Below are positions 9,159 to 20,285 of a stretch of 64,000 nucleotides of DNA, in pieces. This stretch comes from Shewanella electrodiphila (GTDB taxonomy: Bacteria; Pseudomonadota; Gammaproteobacteria; Enterobacterales; Shewanellaceae): positions 496,001 through 560,000 of the forward strand of contig NZ_JAKIKU010000001.1 of NCBI RefSeq assembly GCF_023283985.1. Reading direction: 5' to 3'. Each line of letters starts with the position of its first letter. Positions within the stretch are counted from its first letter, which is position 1. Position numbers and translations under genes: made by a program. Under the pieces are notes generated by a model, which did not search any database, was not told the origin of the DNA, and saw only the letters and a list, made by a program, of their open reading frames with translations.

Positions 9159-10667
9159 ATGCGGATACTTCATCATGGCGCTGTGAATGGTGTCACTGGC
9201 TCATGTCATCAGTTAGATGTGAATGAGCTAGGTGTTGTTTCAAGTTATCTTATCGATTGCGGCTTGTTTCAAGGGGCTGAAACAGCTGGTAAATCTTCGG
9301 CGCAGCAATTACAGATTGATTTTGATATTAGTGCTGTTCAAGCGCTTATTGTGACTCATTGCCACATTGATCATGTGGGACGTATACCGTATCTCATTGC
9401 TGCAGGCTTTAATAAACCCATATACGCAACAACAGCCACAGCAGCTTTGTTACCTTTGGTAATTGAAGATGCCCTTAAAGTTGGTGTTACCCGTGACAAA
9501 AACTTAATTAAAACGTTTTTGAAAAAACTGCGAGCTCTTATTCGTCCTGTTGAATATAACCAATGGGTTAGCCTTAAGATTAATACTCACTCTAGCGTTT
9601 CCCTTAACGCCAACTTAAGTCAAAGACATTGCTCCAACTCTAAAGCGAATTCTAATGATTTCGCTAGTCCTGCAGCCAAGAATAATGCTGTGCCATCTCA
9701 GTGTGATGTCTCTTCAATCAAGCTTAAATTTAAACCTGTGGGACATATTTTAGGCTCGGCGTATGTTGAGTTTGACTTGATGGGTAAGGATAAACACAGA
9801 GTGGTATTTTCTGGTGATTTAGGCGCAACTTATACCCCTTTATTAGCGAGTCCCCGTAGCCCTTATCGTGCAGATACCTTAGTGATTGAGTCCACTTATG
9901 GGGATAAAAACCATCAAGGCCGCAAGCACCGCACTCAACTGCTGAAGAAGATCGTGACTAAATGCGTGGCGGACAAAGGCGTAGTGTTAATACCTGCATT
10001 TAGTATTGGCCGCACCCAAGAATTATTATACGAATTTGAACAAATCATTAATCGCAACCCAGATAACGCTATGTGGCAACAAATTGATATTATTGTTGAC
10101 TCACCTATGGCGGCTAAATTCACCGAGAAGTACCTTGAGTTCCAGCAATTATGGGATAAAGAGGCTAAAAAGGTGGTTAGCACTGGCCGGCATCCTTTAG
10201 ACTTTAAGCAGCTATATACCATAGACAGCCATAAAGACCATTTAGCTGTAATTAATTACCTGAGTAATCGTAGCAAACCTGCAATTGTTATTGCGGCATC
10301 GGGTATGTGTAGTGGCGGGCGAATAATGAATTATTTAAAACGTTTTTTAGGTATGCCAACAGCAGATGTTTTATTTGTCGGTTATCAAGCGCATGGTACC
10401 CCGGGGCGCGATATTCAAACTTACGGCCCTAAAGGCGGATATGTGGTGCTCGATGATAATCGAATTAATATTAAAGCAGGGGTTTATACCATTAGTGGTT
10501 ACTCTGCCCATGCAGACCAATCTAATTTAATTAATTTTGTAAAATGCATGCATCACAAGCCTAAGCATATTCGCATTGTTCATGGTGATGAAGAAGCTAA
10601 ACTAGCCTTGGCTGAAAAATACCAGCAATTATTACCTGATTGTGAGGTTGTTATAGGCAAAGAATAA
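9159..10667 (+). CDS. MBL-fold, beta-CASP family metallo-hydrolase (RNA-processing type)
   Basis: This 502-aa protein combines a metallo-beta-lactamase fold with a beta-CASP domain, as in CPSF73-like and bacterial RNA-specific nucleases. The zinc motif THCHIDHVG lies near residues 66-74. GHILGSAYVEF and SGDLG follow. Beta-CASP features are IPAFSIGRTQELLYEFE, ASGMCSGGRI and SGYSAHADQSNL, with a final RIVHGDEEA. A Ser/Asn-rich segment around residues 147-185 interrupts the N-terminal MBL half and looks like a species-specific insertion. It is monocistronic, with the tandem array at 8961-9005 upstream and another at 10701-10790 downstream. The RNA substrate is assumed from the family. Confidence 0.88.
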   Translation: MRILHHGAVNGVTGSCHQLDVNELGVVSSYLIDCGLFQGAETAGKSSAQQLQIDFDISAVQALIVTHCHIDHVGRIPYLIAAGFNKPIYATTATAALLPLVIEDALKVGVTRDKNLIKTFLKKLRALIRPVEYNQWVSLKINTHSSVSLNANLSQRHCSNSKANSNDFASPAAKNNAVPSQCDVSSIKLKFKPVGHILGSAYVEFDLMGKDKHRVVFSGDLGATYTPLLASPRSPYRADTLVIESTYGDKNHQGRKHRTQLLKKIVTKCVADKGVVLIPAFSIGRTQELLYEFEQIINRNPDNAMWQQIDIIVDSPMAAKFTEKYLEFQQLWDKEAKKVVSTGRHPLDFKQLYTIDSHKDHLAVINYLSNRSKPAIVIAASGMCSGGRIMNYLKRFLGMPTADVLFVGYQAHGTPGRDIQTYGPKGGYVVLDDNRINIKAGVYTISGYSAHADQSNLINFVKCMHHKPKHIRIVHGDEEAKLALAEKYQQLLPDCEVVIGKE

Positions 10668-10681
10668 CAGCCTTTTTACTG

Positions 10682-10698
10682 CAACTCCTAAGGAGTTG
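10682..10698. other. perfect inverted repeat after the metallo-hydrolase gene
   Basis: CAACTCC and GGAGTTG flank a TAA loop (7-bp perfect stem). No T-tract follows on the plus strand, so it is a weak terminator candidate at best. Confidence 0.35.
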
Positions 10699-10700
10699 GA

Positions 10701-10790
10701 TTTCAAGTTAACAGCTTTTAAGTTAGTGCCTTTTAAGTTAGTGCCTTTTAAGTTAGTGCCTTTTAAGTTCGAGCTTTTTAAGCTAGAGCC
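10701..10790. repeat. 15-bp tandem repeat, about six units (TTTTAAGTTAGTGCC)
   Basis: Three identical units of TTTTAAGTTAGTGCC occupy 10716-10760. They are followed by TTTTAAGTTCGAGCT (10761-10775) and TTTTAAGCTAGAGCC (10776-10790), and preceded by a degenerate unit TTTCAAGTTAACAGC (10701-10715). The period is exact. The array is intergenic and sits upstream of the second cysD. Confidence 0.85.
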
Positions 10791-11222
10791 ATTCAATTTT
10801 TTGATTCTCTAGGATAGTTGGTTTATCTAATTTTGTTATAGCGTTTGCAGTGACTTGACATCAATGCTGCATACTATAGTCGATATAATGTAAATACTTT
10901 TTCTGTTTGAGTTAGCGTCACTATTTAAGTTAATCAAGCTTGTTTTTCATCCCACCTTTTTTATCATCAATAATTCCTCCTTCATTTTGCCTCACTTGTG
11001 CCACTTACAGGCACAAGCTGTCCGCGGCGAGTTACTTTGCAAACCTTTCATTCCTTTATATTCCTTTTCGTTATACTAAACTCGCCATTAATAACTTTTA
11101 CTATTGTTTGATGCTGGTAATATAATTATATGTAAATTCAGCTTAACAATTATTAAAGGGATGACTCTGACATTTGGGTCTCTTTTTCTCATATGAATTA
11201 TTGAAGGTTTATTGGAACTGAT
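10791..11222. other. gene-free leader region upstream of the second cys operon
   Basis: About 430 bases with no supported gene. A 61-codon frame (10940-11125) has no ribosome site and a composition unlike its neighbours. The stretch is AT-rich and should hold the promoter of the second cysDN operon, but I cannot single out convincing -35/-10 boxes or a CysB site by eye. Confidence 0.4.
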
Positions 11223-12128
11223 ATGTCGACACAATTGACTCATTTAAAGCAACTTGAAGCAGAATCCATACAAATCATGCGTGAAGTCGCCGCTGAATTT
11301 GATAATCCCGTGATGTTGTACTCTGTGGGCAAAGACTCCTCAGTATTGCTTCATTTGGCTCGAAAAGCCTTTTACCCAGGAAAAATTCCATTCCCGTTGA
11401 TGCACGTCGACACCAACTGGAAATTTAAAGAAATGATTGCTTTTCGTGATCAAATGGCCGAAAAACATGGTTTTAATTTAATTGTGCATAAAAACCCTCG
11501 TGGAATGGCGATGAATGTTGGCCCTTTTACGCACGGTAGTGCTAAACACACCGACATTATGAAGACTGAAGGGCTTAAGCAAGCGCTAGATGAGCATGGC
11601 TTTGACGCTGCTTTTGGTGGTGCAAGACGTGATGAAGAAAAGTCTCGCGCTAAAGAGCGTGTTTATTCATTCCGCGACAGTAAGCATCGCTGGGACCCCA
11701 AAAACCAGCGACCAGAACTTTGGAACATTTATAACGGCAAGGTTGATAAAGGCGAGAGTATTCGTGTATTTCCGCTTTCAAACTGGACTGAGCTGGATAT
11801 CTGGCAATACATTTACCTTGAAGGCATTGAAATCCCATCGCTATATTTGTCAAAACCTCGCTCTGTGGTAGAGCGCGATGGCACCTTGATTATGGTCGAT
11901 GATGAGCGTATGCCAATTGAACCTAATGAAGTGGTAGAACAAAAAATGGTTCGTTTTCGTACTTTAGGCTGTTACCCATTAACGGGCGCAGTGGAATCAG
12001 AAGCTACAACTCTACCTGAAATTATTCAAGAGATGTTGTTATGCACCACATCTGAGCGACAAGGTCGCGTTATTGATAATGACTCAGCAGGCTCAATGGA
12101 GAAGAAAAAAATGGAAGGATATTTCTAA
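11223..12128 (+). CDS. cysD: sulfate adenylyltransferase subunit 2 CysD, copy 2 (complete)
   Basis: This is the catalytic subunit of ATP sulfurylase, of the PP-loop (adenine nucleotide alpha-hydrolase) superfamily. The 301-aa protein has the PP-loop [18 protein letters not shown] near residues 33-50 and [16 protein letters not shown] near 126-141. It also has [18 protein letters not shown], and ends [20 protein letters not shown]. Length is normal. It starts the second complete sulfate-activation operon, with cysN 94 bases downstream. The match to the partial copy at the left edge of the window is very high at protein level, but many silent differences show that the duplication is not recent. 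Confidence 0.97.
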   Translation: MSTQLTHLKQLEAESIQIMREVAAEFDNPVMLYSVGKDSSVLLHLARKAFYPGKIPFPLMHVDTNWKFKEMIAFRDQMAEKHGFNLIVHKNPRGMAMNVGPFTHGSAKHTDIMKTEGLKQALDEHGFDAAFGGARRDEEKSRAKERVYSFRDSKHRWDPKNQRPELWNIYNGKVDKGESIRVFPLSNWTELDIWQYIYLEGIEIPSLYLSKPRSVVERDGTLIMVDDERMPIEPNEVVEQKMVRFRTLGCYPLTGAVESEATTLPEIIQEMLLCTTSERQGRVIDNDSAGSMEKKKMEGYF

Positions 12129-12222
12129 TAACAGAAATACATTCGTTTTTATCTCGTCCAGTTAACCCAAATAGAATTGATAAAACTAGCGCCAGAATAA
12201 CTGCGGTAGTTAAGGAAAAGTA

Positions 12223-13626
12223 ATGAGTGATAGCACAAGCTTAATTGCATCTGATATCGAAGCATATCTAAACGTTCATGAAAATAAAGACATGCTCAGA
12301 GTATTAACGTGTGGCAGTGTTGATGACGGTAAATCTACGTTAATTGGTCGTTTATTGTTTGATAGCAAAATGATTTTTGAAGATCAAATGGCGGCCATTG
12401 AGAAAGATTCAAAGCGCTTTAATACCACTGATGAAGCTTTCGATTTAGCCTTATTAGTTGACGGTTTGCAGTCTGAGCGTGAGCAAGGGATCACCATTGA
12501 TGTCGCTTATCGCTATTTTGCTACTGAGCAACGTAAATTTATCATTGCTGATACACCAGGCCATGAGCAGTACACCCGTAATATGGCGACCGGCGCATCG
12601 ACATCCGATTTAGCGATTATTTTGATTGATGCTCGCCATGGGGTTCAAGTTCAAACTCGCAGACACAGTTTTATTTGTTCACAATTAGGCATTAAGCACG
12701 TTGTTATTGCGATTAATAAAATGGATGCCGTTGATTATGACCAATCCGTTTATCAAAACATTAAGAAAGACTACCGTGAATTTGCCCAAGATTTAGCCTT
12801 TGATGATATCCGTTTTGTGCCTATTTCTGCTTTAAAAGGCGATAACGTCGTCAACGAAAGTGACAATATGAAATGGTACCCAGGTTCTACGTTACTTAAG
12901 TTGCTTAATACGGTATCTATTACTGAAGATACTAATGCATCTTTCCGTTTTCAGGTTCAATATGTTAACCGCCCAAACCTGAACTTTAGAGGCTTTTGCG
13001 GCACTGTAGCGTCAGGTGAAATCCGGGTAGGTGACACTATAGTTGCACTACCATCAGGTAAAGAAAGCAAAATTAAATCGATTGTGACCTTTGATGGTGA
13101 CTTAGAAAAAGCCTCAGCTGGTATGTCAGTAACGCTTACCTTAGAGAATGAAATTGATGTTGGCCGTGGAGACATGCTTGTTAGGCCCCATGATCAACCT
13201 CATTCATCTAATCACCTTGAAGCTGATGTTGTTTGGATGGCTGAAGAACCACTTCAACTAGACCGTGAGTATGAAATCAAAGCAGGCAGCAAGTCGGTAT
13301 ACGGTTATGTGGATGCTTTTAACTTTAAAGTTGATGTTAATACATTAGCTACCGAAAGTACCCAACAACTGGCACTCAATGAAATGGGTAACTGTCATTT
13401 TACCTTAACAGCGCCAGTGCAATTTGATTCATACAGCCAAAATCGTTCAACGGGCGCATTTATTATTATTGATAGGCTGACTAACGTGACAGTGGGCGCT
13501 GCAATGATCCGCTCGGCGGTTGAAGGCGAGGTAAGTTCAAAGCATCAATACTCTGAGTTTGAAGTTGAGTTCAATGCATTAGTACGTAAGCACTTTCCAC
13601 ACTGGGGAGCCAAAGTGATTGGCTAG
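12223..13626 (+). CDS. cysN: sulfate adenylyltransferase subunit 1 CysN, copy 2
   Basis: This is the GTPase subunit of ATP sulfurylase, 467 aa. The P-loop GSVDDGKST lies near residues 31-39, with [11 protein letters not shown] and [14 protein letters not shown] six bases before the ATG fixes the start. Compared with copy 1, the first 230 or so residues are almost identical, whereas the barrel domains after residue 240 carry many substitutions (for example [20 protein letters not shown] here against [20 protein letters not shown]). No terminator-like hairpin follows, unlike copy 1. The permease start is 269 bases downstream. Confidence 0.97.
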   Translation: MSDSTSLIASDIEAYLNVHENKDMLRVLTCGSVDDGKSTLIGRLLFDSKMIFEDQMAAIEKDSKRFNTTDEAFDLALLVDGLQSEREQGITIDVAYRYFATEQRKFIIADTPGHEQYTRNMATGASTSDLAIILIDARHGVQVQTRRHSFICSQLGIKHVVIAINKMDAVDYDQSVYQNIKKDYREFAQDLAFDDIRFVPISALKGDNVVNESDNMKWYPGSTLLKLLNTVSITEDTNASFRFQVQYVNRPNLNFRGFCGTVASGEIRVGDTIVALPSGKESKIKSIVTFDGDLEKASAGMSVTLTLENEIDVGRGDMLVRPHDQPHSSNHLEADVVWMAEEPLQLDREYEIKAGSKSVYGYVDAFNFKVDVNTLATESTQQLALNEMGNCHFTLTAPVQFDSYSQNRSTGAFIIIDRLTNVTVGAAMIRSAVEGEVSSKHQYSEFEVEFNALVRKHFPHWGAKVIG

Positions 13627-13895
13627 CTTGTCATGGGAGTTGTAATTGCAATGAGTTGTTTTTATCACATGTAAACCGCTAGCTAACGCTTAACCAATAT
13701 AAACAGCCAAGACTATTGCAAGCTACCCTTTCGCAAGCGAATTATAAAACATGGCTGCGAATACTGAGGAAACCACACATTGATAGAGTTAATAGAAGTG
13801 ATGGCACTGATTAATAAGGTGCTTATTCTTTCGTTAAAAGTGTGTGGTGCTCTTTAGTCCTATTTTTTTACTTACTTAGCGTGAACCATTGTTAT

Positions 13896-15623
13896 ATGTC
13901 ATTTGAAGCCTACGTTACAGTATTTATTTTTGTTGCCACTATCGTGGCATTATTGCGCTTTCAGAATCGGCCTGGCGCCGTTTTTGGCGTAACCTTATTA
14001 CTACTAGTGGCTTCAGGCTTAGTAACCCAGCAACAGCTGTTATCTAGTATTGCTAATCCTGGGTTGATCACTTTAGTGTTATTGATCATTTGCTCTTTCG
14101 CATTAGAAAAAACCCGTCTCTTACGCCTTATAGCCTCTAAAATGATTTTAAAAAGCTACAAGGCTACTTTTATTCGGCTGTTTTCGTTAACAACGATCAG
14201 TTCTGCTTTGTTAAATAATACCGCGGTCGTGGCGACACTACTTTCGCCGATTCGAAATAACCCACACCATTTTGCTAGTCGATTATTACTGCCCTTGTCC
14301 TATGCAGCCATTTTAGGGGGAACATTAACCCTGATTGGTACATCTACTAATTTAATTATCAACAGTCTCTATTTGGATACTGCAGGGCAATCGTTATCTT
14401 TTTTCTCATTTACAGCCATTGGTTGTTTATTGGTTGTTGGTTGTGGTGGGGTATTGGCCTTTTCTGTTCGATTTTTACCTGAAAATGCGCCCGTGTCGGA
14501 TTGTAGTAAGGGCTATTTTATTGATGCCAAAATAACCGAGCATTCTGAGTTGATAGGAAGAACTGTCGAAAATAATGGCTTACGCAATTTAGAGTCATTA
14601 TTTTTGGTGGAAGTGGTGCGTGATGGATGTTTAATCAGCCCTGTTTCTCCTAGTGAAATACTCAGGCAAGATGACAGATTAATTTTTTCAGGTGACATAA
14701 CTAAAGTTGAACAACTAGCTCAGTTCTCAGGCCTTAAAACTTTTGCCCATCAAAATGAACTGACAACCGCCAATTTGACTGAAGTCGTTGTTCGACCTGA
14801 AAGTATTTTAATTAGAAAAACACTTAAACATGTTGGCTTCAGAGCCTTGTTCGATGCTGCTGTTGTTGCGATTAGACGTGATGGTGAGCAAGTGTCGGGT
14901 AAGTTAGGTGAAGTGTGCATTAAAGCGGGTGATTTTTTAGTACTTGCTGTCGGTGAAGATTTTAAATCTCGCCGTAATATCAGTAAAAACTTTATCTTTT
15001 TGAGTGGTGTTGAAACTGAAGTTAGATTAAATGGCTGGCGGGCGTGGTTAGCGGTGGGAGGTTTTGTTTCTACTGTTGCGTTAGCGGCTTTGGGATGGGT
15101 TGAATTATTTCAAGGGTTAGTGATTTTACTTGGCTGTCTTATTTTATCTCAGTCGATTAGCGTTAATGAAATTATGCGTAGGCTGCCCATTGATATTTGG
15201 TTAATTGTTTCTGCGGCTATTTTGTTATCTCATGCATTGGCCAATGCCGGTGTTGTTGGCTTGTTGGGTGATTGGATAAGTGATGGATTTGACAGTAATC
15301 ATGTTTACTTAGCATTGATTATTATATATTTTTTAACTTGGTTTATGACAGAGCTTGTAACCAACAATGCCGCAGCCGCACTGATGTTTCCAATTGCCTA
15401 CAGTGTGGCGTTAGGGTTTGGAGTCGATGTCTTGCCGTTTGTGATGACGGTTGCATTTGCCGCCAGTGGCAGTTTTATTAGCCCCTATGGATATCAAACC
15501 AATTTGATGGTGTTTAATGCCGGTCAGTATAAGTTTAATGACTTTATTAAAGTCGGTTTGCCCGTCAGTATAGTTTATGGTGCGATTGTTATTCTGGCAG
15601 TGCCATATTTCTTTCCTTTTTAA
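13896..15623 (+). CDS. SLC13/DASS-family permease with two TrkA-C domains, probable sulfate transporter (copy 2)
   Basis: This paralogue of the permease at 1946-3673 has the same 575-residue length and layout: hydrophobic half with NNTAVVATLLSP, two TrkA-C domains around 208-355, and a second hydrophobic half with TELVTNNAAAALMFP. The frame is open back to 13842, but the extra 18 residues (MWCSLVLFFYLLSVNHCY) have no homologue in copy 1. Met at 13896 (MSFEAYVT) aligns with MSTDAYLT of copy 1, so that start is chosen. The 269-base gap after cysN could hold its own promoter. Sulfate as substrate is inferred from operon context. Confidence 0.88.
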   Translation: MSFEAYVTVFIFVATIVALLRFQNRPGAVFGVTLLLLVASGLVTQQQLLSSIANPGLITLVLLIICSFALEKTRLLRLIASKMILKSYKATFIRLFSLTTISSALLNNTAVVATLLSPIRNNPHHFASRLLLPLSYAAILGGTLTLIGTSTNLIINSLYLDTAGQSLSFFSFTAIGCLLVVGCGGVLAFSVRFLPENAPVSDCSKGYFIDAKITEHSELIGRTVENNGLRNLESLFLVEVVRDGCLISPVSPSEILRQDDRLIFSGDITKVEQLAQFSGLKTFAHQNELTTANLTEVVVRPESILIRKTLKHVGFRALFDAAVVAIRRDGEQVSGKLGEVCIKAGDFLVLAVGEDFKSRRNISKNFIFLSGVETEVRLNGWRAWLAVGGFVSTVALAALGWVELFQGLVILLGCLILSQSISVNEIMRRLPIDIWLIVSAAILLSHALANAGVVGLLGDWISDGFDSNHVYLALIIIYFLTWFMTELVTNNAAAALMFPIAYSVALGFGVDVLPFVMTVAFAASGSFISPYGYQTNLMVFNAGQYKFNDFIKVGLPVSIVYGAIVILAVPYFFPF

Positions 15624-15649
15624 CGGCTTAAGTATTACAAGGATTTACC

Positions 15650-16294
15650 ATGTCACAAACGCCTTATCAGTCTATTGACGTTAGCGCTGAAAAATCAACC
15701 GATGTTGTCTGGCACCTTGCTAGTGTTAGCCATGATGAACGCGCCAAGCTCAATGGACATAGCGCTGCGGTGTTGTGGTTTACAGGGTTAAGTGGCTCAG
15801 GTAAATCTACCGTCGCCAATGCAGTAGATAAAATGCTTTATGATTTGGGCTGTAAAACGTACGTGTTAGATGGTGATAACGTTCGTCATGGCTTAAATGG
15901 CGATTTAGGTTTTAGTGATACTGACCGAGTTGAAAATATTCGTCGTATTGGTGAAGTGTCAAAGCTATTTGTGGATGCTGGGTTGATTGTTTCTACAGCA
16001 TTTATCTCGCCATTTTTACAAGACAGAGAAATGGTGCGAGCGCAGCTTAATCAAGGACAATTTATTGAAGTGTTTATTGATACGCCTATTGCAATTTGCG
16101 AGCAGCGAGACCCTAAAGGGCTTTATAAAAAAGCACGAGCGGGTGAGATTAAACACTTCACAGGTATCGACTCGGATTATGACATCCCTTTAACGCCTGA
16201 AGTCCACGTTAAAACGGCCGAAAAAGACATTGAAGCCTGCGCCAAGCAAGTGATTAACTATTTAATTGCTAATCACTACATCACTGTGAAGTGA
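15650..16294 (+). CDS. cysC: adenylyl-sulfate kinase CysC, copy 2
   Basis: This APS kinase, 214 aa, has Walker [10 protein letters not shown] at residues 46-54, [13 protein letters not shown], and the lid segment [18 protein letters not shown]. It follows the permease by 26 bases with AAGGA before the ATG. It is collinear with copy 1 over its whole length; the last 40 residues are the most variable. No DHH-family gene or small protein follows, so the second operon is the basic four-gene form. Confidence 0.97.
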   Translation: MSQTPYQSIDVSAEKSTDVVWHLASVSHDERAKLNGHSAAVLWFTGLSGSGKSTVANAVDKMLYDLGCKTYVLDGDNVRHGLNGDLGFSDTDRVENIRRIGEVSKLFVDAGLIVSTAFISPFLQDREMVRAQLNQGQFIEVFIDTPIAICEQRDPKGLYKKARAGEIKHFTGIDSDYDIPLTPEVHVKTAEKDIEACAKQVINYLIANHYITVK

Positions 16295-16326
16295 TATGTC
16301 GATGGATTTTGATGTGTTTAATTCTA

Positions 16327-16354
16327 TTCCCATAATGAATCTGCAGTATGGGAA
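16327..16354. other. inverted repeat downstream of cysC copy 2, in a gene-free stretch
   Basis: TTCCCATA (16327-16334) pairs with TATGGGAA (16347-16354), an 8-bp stem with a 12-base loop. No T-tract of note follows. It is the only structure I see near the end of the second cys operon. The remaining gene-free bases to 16752 hold nothing I can name. Confidence 0.35.
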
Positions 16355-16752
16355 GTAAGTTATTTTATTACCAACAACTAACAGCACATCACCTCAAAAA
16401 AATCTCATCTTAAGTCTTAATGTCAGCGCCTTTTGTAACTTCGCCTATAAAGCAGCTGGCATTAGCAAGACCTGTATAATAGTGTTTAGCCATGCTCAGG
16501 TTACTCTAAAGTTAGCAACAGATAAGTTGTTTAGCTAATGCTACGTCGGTCACTGAAATTAAATTTAGTGCGACATAACTCGAACTCAATGATGTCCTGT
16601 CAATAAATATGGTTAAACTTGGCTAAAAATTAGGTAAACTTAGCCACAGTGAATCAAAGCATTCGATTTTTTAAAAGAGCTGTGAGCTGTTAGCTATGTG
16701 TTAAGTGCCATCAGCAGTCAGCCATGAGCTTGTAGTTTTTAATGGAGTGATA

Positions 16753-18108
16753 ATGTCTCGTAAGTATTTTGGCACCGATGGGGTGCGTGGCAAAGTGGGT
16801 GAGTTTCCGATTAACCCATCGTTTGCGATGAAGTTAGGTTGGGCGGCAGGTACGGTTTTAGCCTCTGCTGGTACCAAAGAAGTGATTATTGGTAAAGATA
16901 CCCGTATCAGTGGTTATATGCTTGAAACGGCAATGCAAGCTGGCTTTTCTGCGGCTGGTATTAATTGTGCGTTAGTTGGGCCTATGCCGACACCTGCGAT
17001 TGCCTATTTAACATCGACTTTTAGAGCCGATGCAGGCGTGGTGATTAGTGCGTCACACAACCCTTATTATGACAATGGCATTAAGCTGTTCTCTAATTCG
17101 GGAACCAAACTTAATGATGCGCAAGAGTTAGAAATTGAGCATTTACTTGATCAAGCGATTAATCACGGCGCGATGACCTGTGTTGATTCAGATAAATTAG
17201 GTAAGGTACGTCGTATATCAGATGCTGCTGGTCGTTACATTGAGTTTTGTAAAGGAACTTTCGATAAAGATAAATCACTTACAGGGCTTAAGATTGTCGT
17301 TGATTCAGCCAATGGTGCTGCTTACCACATTGCTAAAGAAGTGTATGCTGAACTTGGCGCAGAAGTGATTAGCATTAATGACAAGCCTGATGGTCTCAAC
17401 ATTAACGAGCGTTGCGGTGCAACCCACTTAGACAGCCTGCAAACCGCAGTGATGGTGCATGAAGCAGACTTAGGTATTGCGTTAGACGGTGATGCCGATA
17501 GAGTCTTGTTTGTTGATCATAATGGCCATGCAGTTGATGGTGATGAAATCTTGTTTATTCTAGCTCAAGCCGCACGAGCTAAAGGTGAATTACAAGGTGG
17601 CGTAGTCGGCACCTTAATGTCTAACTTAGGTCTTGAGTTAGCGCTAAAAGAGATGGATATTCCTTTTGTTCGCGCCAAAGTGGGTGACCGTTATGTGGTT
17701 GAGCAATTAAAAGAGACTGGTTGGCAACTCGGCGGTGAAGGCTCGGGTCATATATTAAGCCTTAAACACACCACCACAGGTGATGGTGTTGTTGCTTCGC
17801 TTCAAGTGTTAAATGCTTTGATTGATTCAGGTAAAAACTTATCTGAAGTCAAATCTGGGATGACTAAACTGCCACAAATCTTGATTAACGTGCGCCTTAA
17901 AGCAGATAACGCTGATGAAATTATTGCATCTGAGCAGGTTCAAGCAGCTGTTAAGGCTGCTGAGGTTGTTATGGGTGACAATGGCCGCGTCTTGTTACGT
18001 AAATCTGGTACTGAGCCACTGATTCGAGTGATGGTTGAATCAACTTGTGAAGATATGACGCAGACTCAAGCTCAAAGTATTGCCGATGCAGTATCTGCAG
18101 CTAATTGA
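16753..18108 (+). CDS. glmM: phosphoglucosamine mutase GlmM
   Basis: GlmM interconverts glucosamine-6-phosphate and glucosamine-1-phosphate on the way to UDP-GlcNAc. The 451-aa protein has FGTDGVRG at residues 6-13, the phosphoserine loop SASHNP with Ser101, the metal loop DGDADR near 245, and the C-terminal [14 protein letters not shown] phosphate-binding loop. The frame is open from 16705, but GGAG five bases before 16753 and the family N-terminus [10 protein letters not shown] set the start. In enteric bacteria and other Shewanella glmM usually follows folP. Here it stands alone beside sulfate and rhamnose genes, so it may be a second, polysaccharide-linked copy. A strong terminator follows. 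Confidence 0.93.
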   Translation: MSRKYFGTDGVRGKVGEFPINPSFAMKLGWAAGTVLASAGTKEVIIGKDTRISGYMLETAMQAGFSAAGINCALVGPMPTPAIAYLTSTFRADAGVVISASHNPYYDNGIKLFSNSGTKLNDAQELEIEHLLDQAINHGAMTCVDSDKLGKVRRISDAAGRYIEFCKGTFDKDKSLTGLKIVVDSANGAAYHIAKEVYAELGAEVISINDKPDGLNINERCGATHLDSLQTAVMVHEADLGIALDGDADRVLFVDHNGHAVDGDEILFILAQAARAKGELQGGVVGTLMSNLGLELALKEMDIPFVRAKVGDRYVVEQLKETGWQLGGEGSGHILSLKHTTTGDGVVASLQVLNALIDSGKNLSEVKSGMTKLPQILINVRLKADNADEIIASEQVQAAVKAAEVVMGDNGRVLLRKSGTEPLIRVMVESTCEDMTQTQAQSIADAVSAAN

Positions 18109-18167
18109 TTTATTAGCTTGAACATCATTGTTTAGTCGGGGTTAACTGACTTAACTAAATACAAATT

Positions 18168-18199
18168 AAAAATGCCAGAGCGATGCTCTGGCATTTTTG
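18168..18199 (+). terminator. rho-independent terminator after glmM
   Basis: AAAAATGCCAGAGC (18168-18181) and GCTCTGGCATTTTT (18185-18198) form a perfect 14-bp stem with a 3-base loop. The A/T flanks would let it act on either strand. Confidence 0.9.
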
Positions 18200-18274
18200 T
18201 TTTATTTGTTACTATATAGGTAATAAAGCGCATTCCTTCAGTGTTTTCGATATAGAATTAGGTCAGATATAAAA

Positions 18275-19399
18275 ATGATTTTGATAACCGGTGGGGCGGG
18301 GTTTATTGGCAGCGCACTAATACGCTACCTTATAAATCACACTCAAGAGCAAGTGTTAAATCTTGACGTGTTAACTTACGCAAGTAATTTAGATGCTTTA
18401 AAAGAGGTTTCTGACTCACCTCGTTACCACTTTGTTCAAGCTAATATTTGTGATGCTGAGGCGTTGCAGAGAGTTTTCGAACATTATCAACCTTCAGTTG
18501 TGATGCACTTAGCGGCAGAAAGTCATGTGGATCGTTCTATTTCAGGACCTTCGGAGTTTATACAAACTAATATTGTAGGTACTTTTCAGTTGCTTGAAGC
18601 ATCTAGAACCTACTGGCACAAGATGAGTGGTGACAAAAAGTCTCAATTTCGTTTCCTTCATATTTCTACTGATGAGGTTTATGGTGATTTATCCCCAACG
18701 GATGAACCTTTCTCTGAATCATCCCCATATGCGCCAAGTTCACCTTATTCGGCATCAAAAGCTTCTGCAGAACATTTAGTCAGTGCTTGGCATCGAACCT
18801 ATGGTCTCCCTATTATCATCAGTAATTGCTCTAATAATTACGGCGCTTATCAATTTCCTGAAAAATTAATTCCGCACATGATTTTAAGTGCCTTAGCTGG
18901 CAAGTCTTTACCGGTTTATGGTGATGGCTTACAAGTCAGAGATTGGCTGTTTGTTGATGATCATGTCGATGCTTTATATAACGTCATCAAAAAAGGGCAA
19001 GTCGGGCAAACCTATAATATCGGTGGAAATAACGAATACACTAATATTGATGTGATTAATCTGATCTGTGATTTGCTGGAGGAGTTAGCACCAGAATACA
19101 AAGCAGGCGATCAATTTAGGGATTTGATCACATACGTTAACGATCGACCAGGTCATGATAAACGTTATGCTATTGATGCTTCTAAAATCAAAAGTGATTT
19201 AGCTTGGTCAGCGAAAGAAACCTTTATAACAGGCCTTAGAAAAACGGTTAAATGGTATATCGCGAATGCTGGGATGTGGTTAACATTACCTCAAAATACT
19301 CTGTCTAAAAATCATATCGATATTGATAGTGTGTGTGAAGAAAAGAGCATTAAAAATATTAACGATGGTGAAAAGGGCAAGGCTGATGCACAAAATTAA
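18275..19399 (+). CDS. rmlB: dTDP-glucose 4,6-dehydratase RmlB
   Basis: This is the second enzyme of dTDP-L-rhamnose synthesis. It is an SDR-family protein of 374 aa with the NAD-binding [14 protein letters not shown] at residues 6-19, [19 protein letters not shown] and the catalytic [21 protein letters not shown] lies near the C-terminus. The normal length is about 355-360; here a charged tail of about 20 residues is added ([20 protein letters not shown]), part of which overlaps the next gene. It is the first gene of the rmlBACD operon, in an order common in O-antigen and capsule loci. Confidence 0.96.
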   Translation: MILITGGAGFIGSALIRYLINHTQEQVLNLDVLTYASNLDALKEVSDSPRYHFVQANICDAEALQRVFEHYQPSVVMHLAAESHVDRSISGPSEFIQTNIVGTFQLLEASRTYWHKMSGDKKSQFRFLHISTDEVYGDLSPTDEPFSESSPYAPSSPYSASKASAEHLVSAWHRTYGLPIIISNCSNNYGAYQFPEKLIPHMILSALAGKSLPVYGDGLQVRDWLFVDDHVDALYNVIKKGQVGQTYNIGGNNEYTNIDVINLICDLLEELAPEYKAGDQFRDLITYVNDRPGHDKRYAIDASKIKSDLAWSAKETFITGLRKTVKWYIANAGMWLTLPQNTLSKNHIDIDSVCEEKSIKNINDGEKGKADAQN

Positions 19400-20285
19400 T
19401 CAGCAAGCCTATAAAGGAGTCGTATTGGCGGGAGGCACTGGTAGCCGTTTATTCCCGCTTACTTTAGGTACGTCTAAACAACTATTACCTGTCTATGACA
19501 AGCCCATGATTTATTACCCAATTTCTGTGTTAATGCTGGCAGGTATAAAAGATGTGTTAATCATCAGTACCGAAGAAGATTTATCAAGCTTTAAAAGACT
19601 ACTTGGTACAGGGGAAAGGTTCGGTATTAACCTTAGTTATGAGATACAAGCTGCACCTGAAGGTATTGCGCAATCACTGATTATCGCAGAAGACTTTATT
19701 GCTGAAGATAATGTGGCTTTAGTGTTGGGCGATAACATTTTTTATGGCCATCATTTTAGAGATAAGCTACTCAATGCTGCCTCTAAAACTAAAGGTGCGA
19801 CGATTTTTGGTTATCATGTTTGCGACCCAGAACGGTTCGGTGTAATAGAGTTTGACGCTGACGGAAAAGCGCTCAGCATTGATGAAAAACCATCATTGCC
19901 TAAATCTCAATATGCCGTAACAGGCTTATACTTTTTCGATAATGATGCCATTAACATAGCTAAATCTATTACTCCTTCAGCTCGAGGGGAGCTTGAAATT
20001 ACCGATGTGAACATGGCTTATTTACAGCGTGGTGATTTAAGTGTCGAAACCTTAGGTCGTGGTTTTGCCTGGTTAGATACCGGTACGCATGATTCGTTAC
20101 TTGAAGCGAGTCACTTTGTGCAAACCGTTGAGAAAAGACAAGGCTTAAAGGTCGCTTGTTTAGAAGAAATTGCCTACGCCAATGGTTGGCTCACTCAAGA
20201 TGCATTAATTATCCAGGCCAAGTTTCATTGCAAAACCGCTTATGGTGATTACTTAATGTCATTATGTAAGGAGCACCAATTTTGA
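19386..20285 (+). CDS. rmlA: glucose-1-phosphate thymidylyltransferase RmlA
   Basis: RmlA makes dTDP-glucose, the first step to dTDP-L-rhamnose. It has the signature [13 protein letters not shown] followed by [25 protein letters not shown], and [13 protein letters not shown] near residue 220. The frame is open from 19323, but that would add 21 residues with no family counterpart. Met at 19386 ([17 protein letters not shown]) gives 299 aa, near the usual 290, with a 14-bp overlap with rmlB. An alternative Met is at 19365. The TGA stop overlaps the TTG start of rmlC. Confidence 0.95.
   Translation: MHKINQQAYKGVVLAGGTGSRLFPLTLGTSKQLLPVYDKPMIYYPISVLMLAGIKDVLIISTEEDLSSFKRLLGTGERFGINLSYEIQAAPEGIAQSLIIAEDFIAEDNVALVLGDNIFYGHHFRDKLLNAASKTKGATIFGYHVCDPERFGVIEFDADGKALSIDEKPSLPKSQYAVTGLYFFDNDAINIAKSITPSARGELEITDVNMAYLQRGDLSVETLGRGFAWLDTGTHDSLLEASHFVQTVEKRQGLKVACLEEIAYANGWLTQDALIIQAKFHCKTAYGDYLMSLCKEHQF

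Noticed and set aside
10940..11125. 61-codon plus-strand frame before the second cysD
   Set aside because: No ribosome site, AT-rich, and a composition unlike proteins in this window; it lies in the promoter region of the operon.
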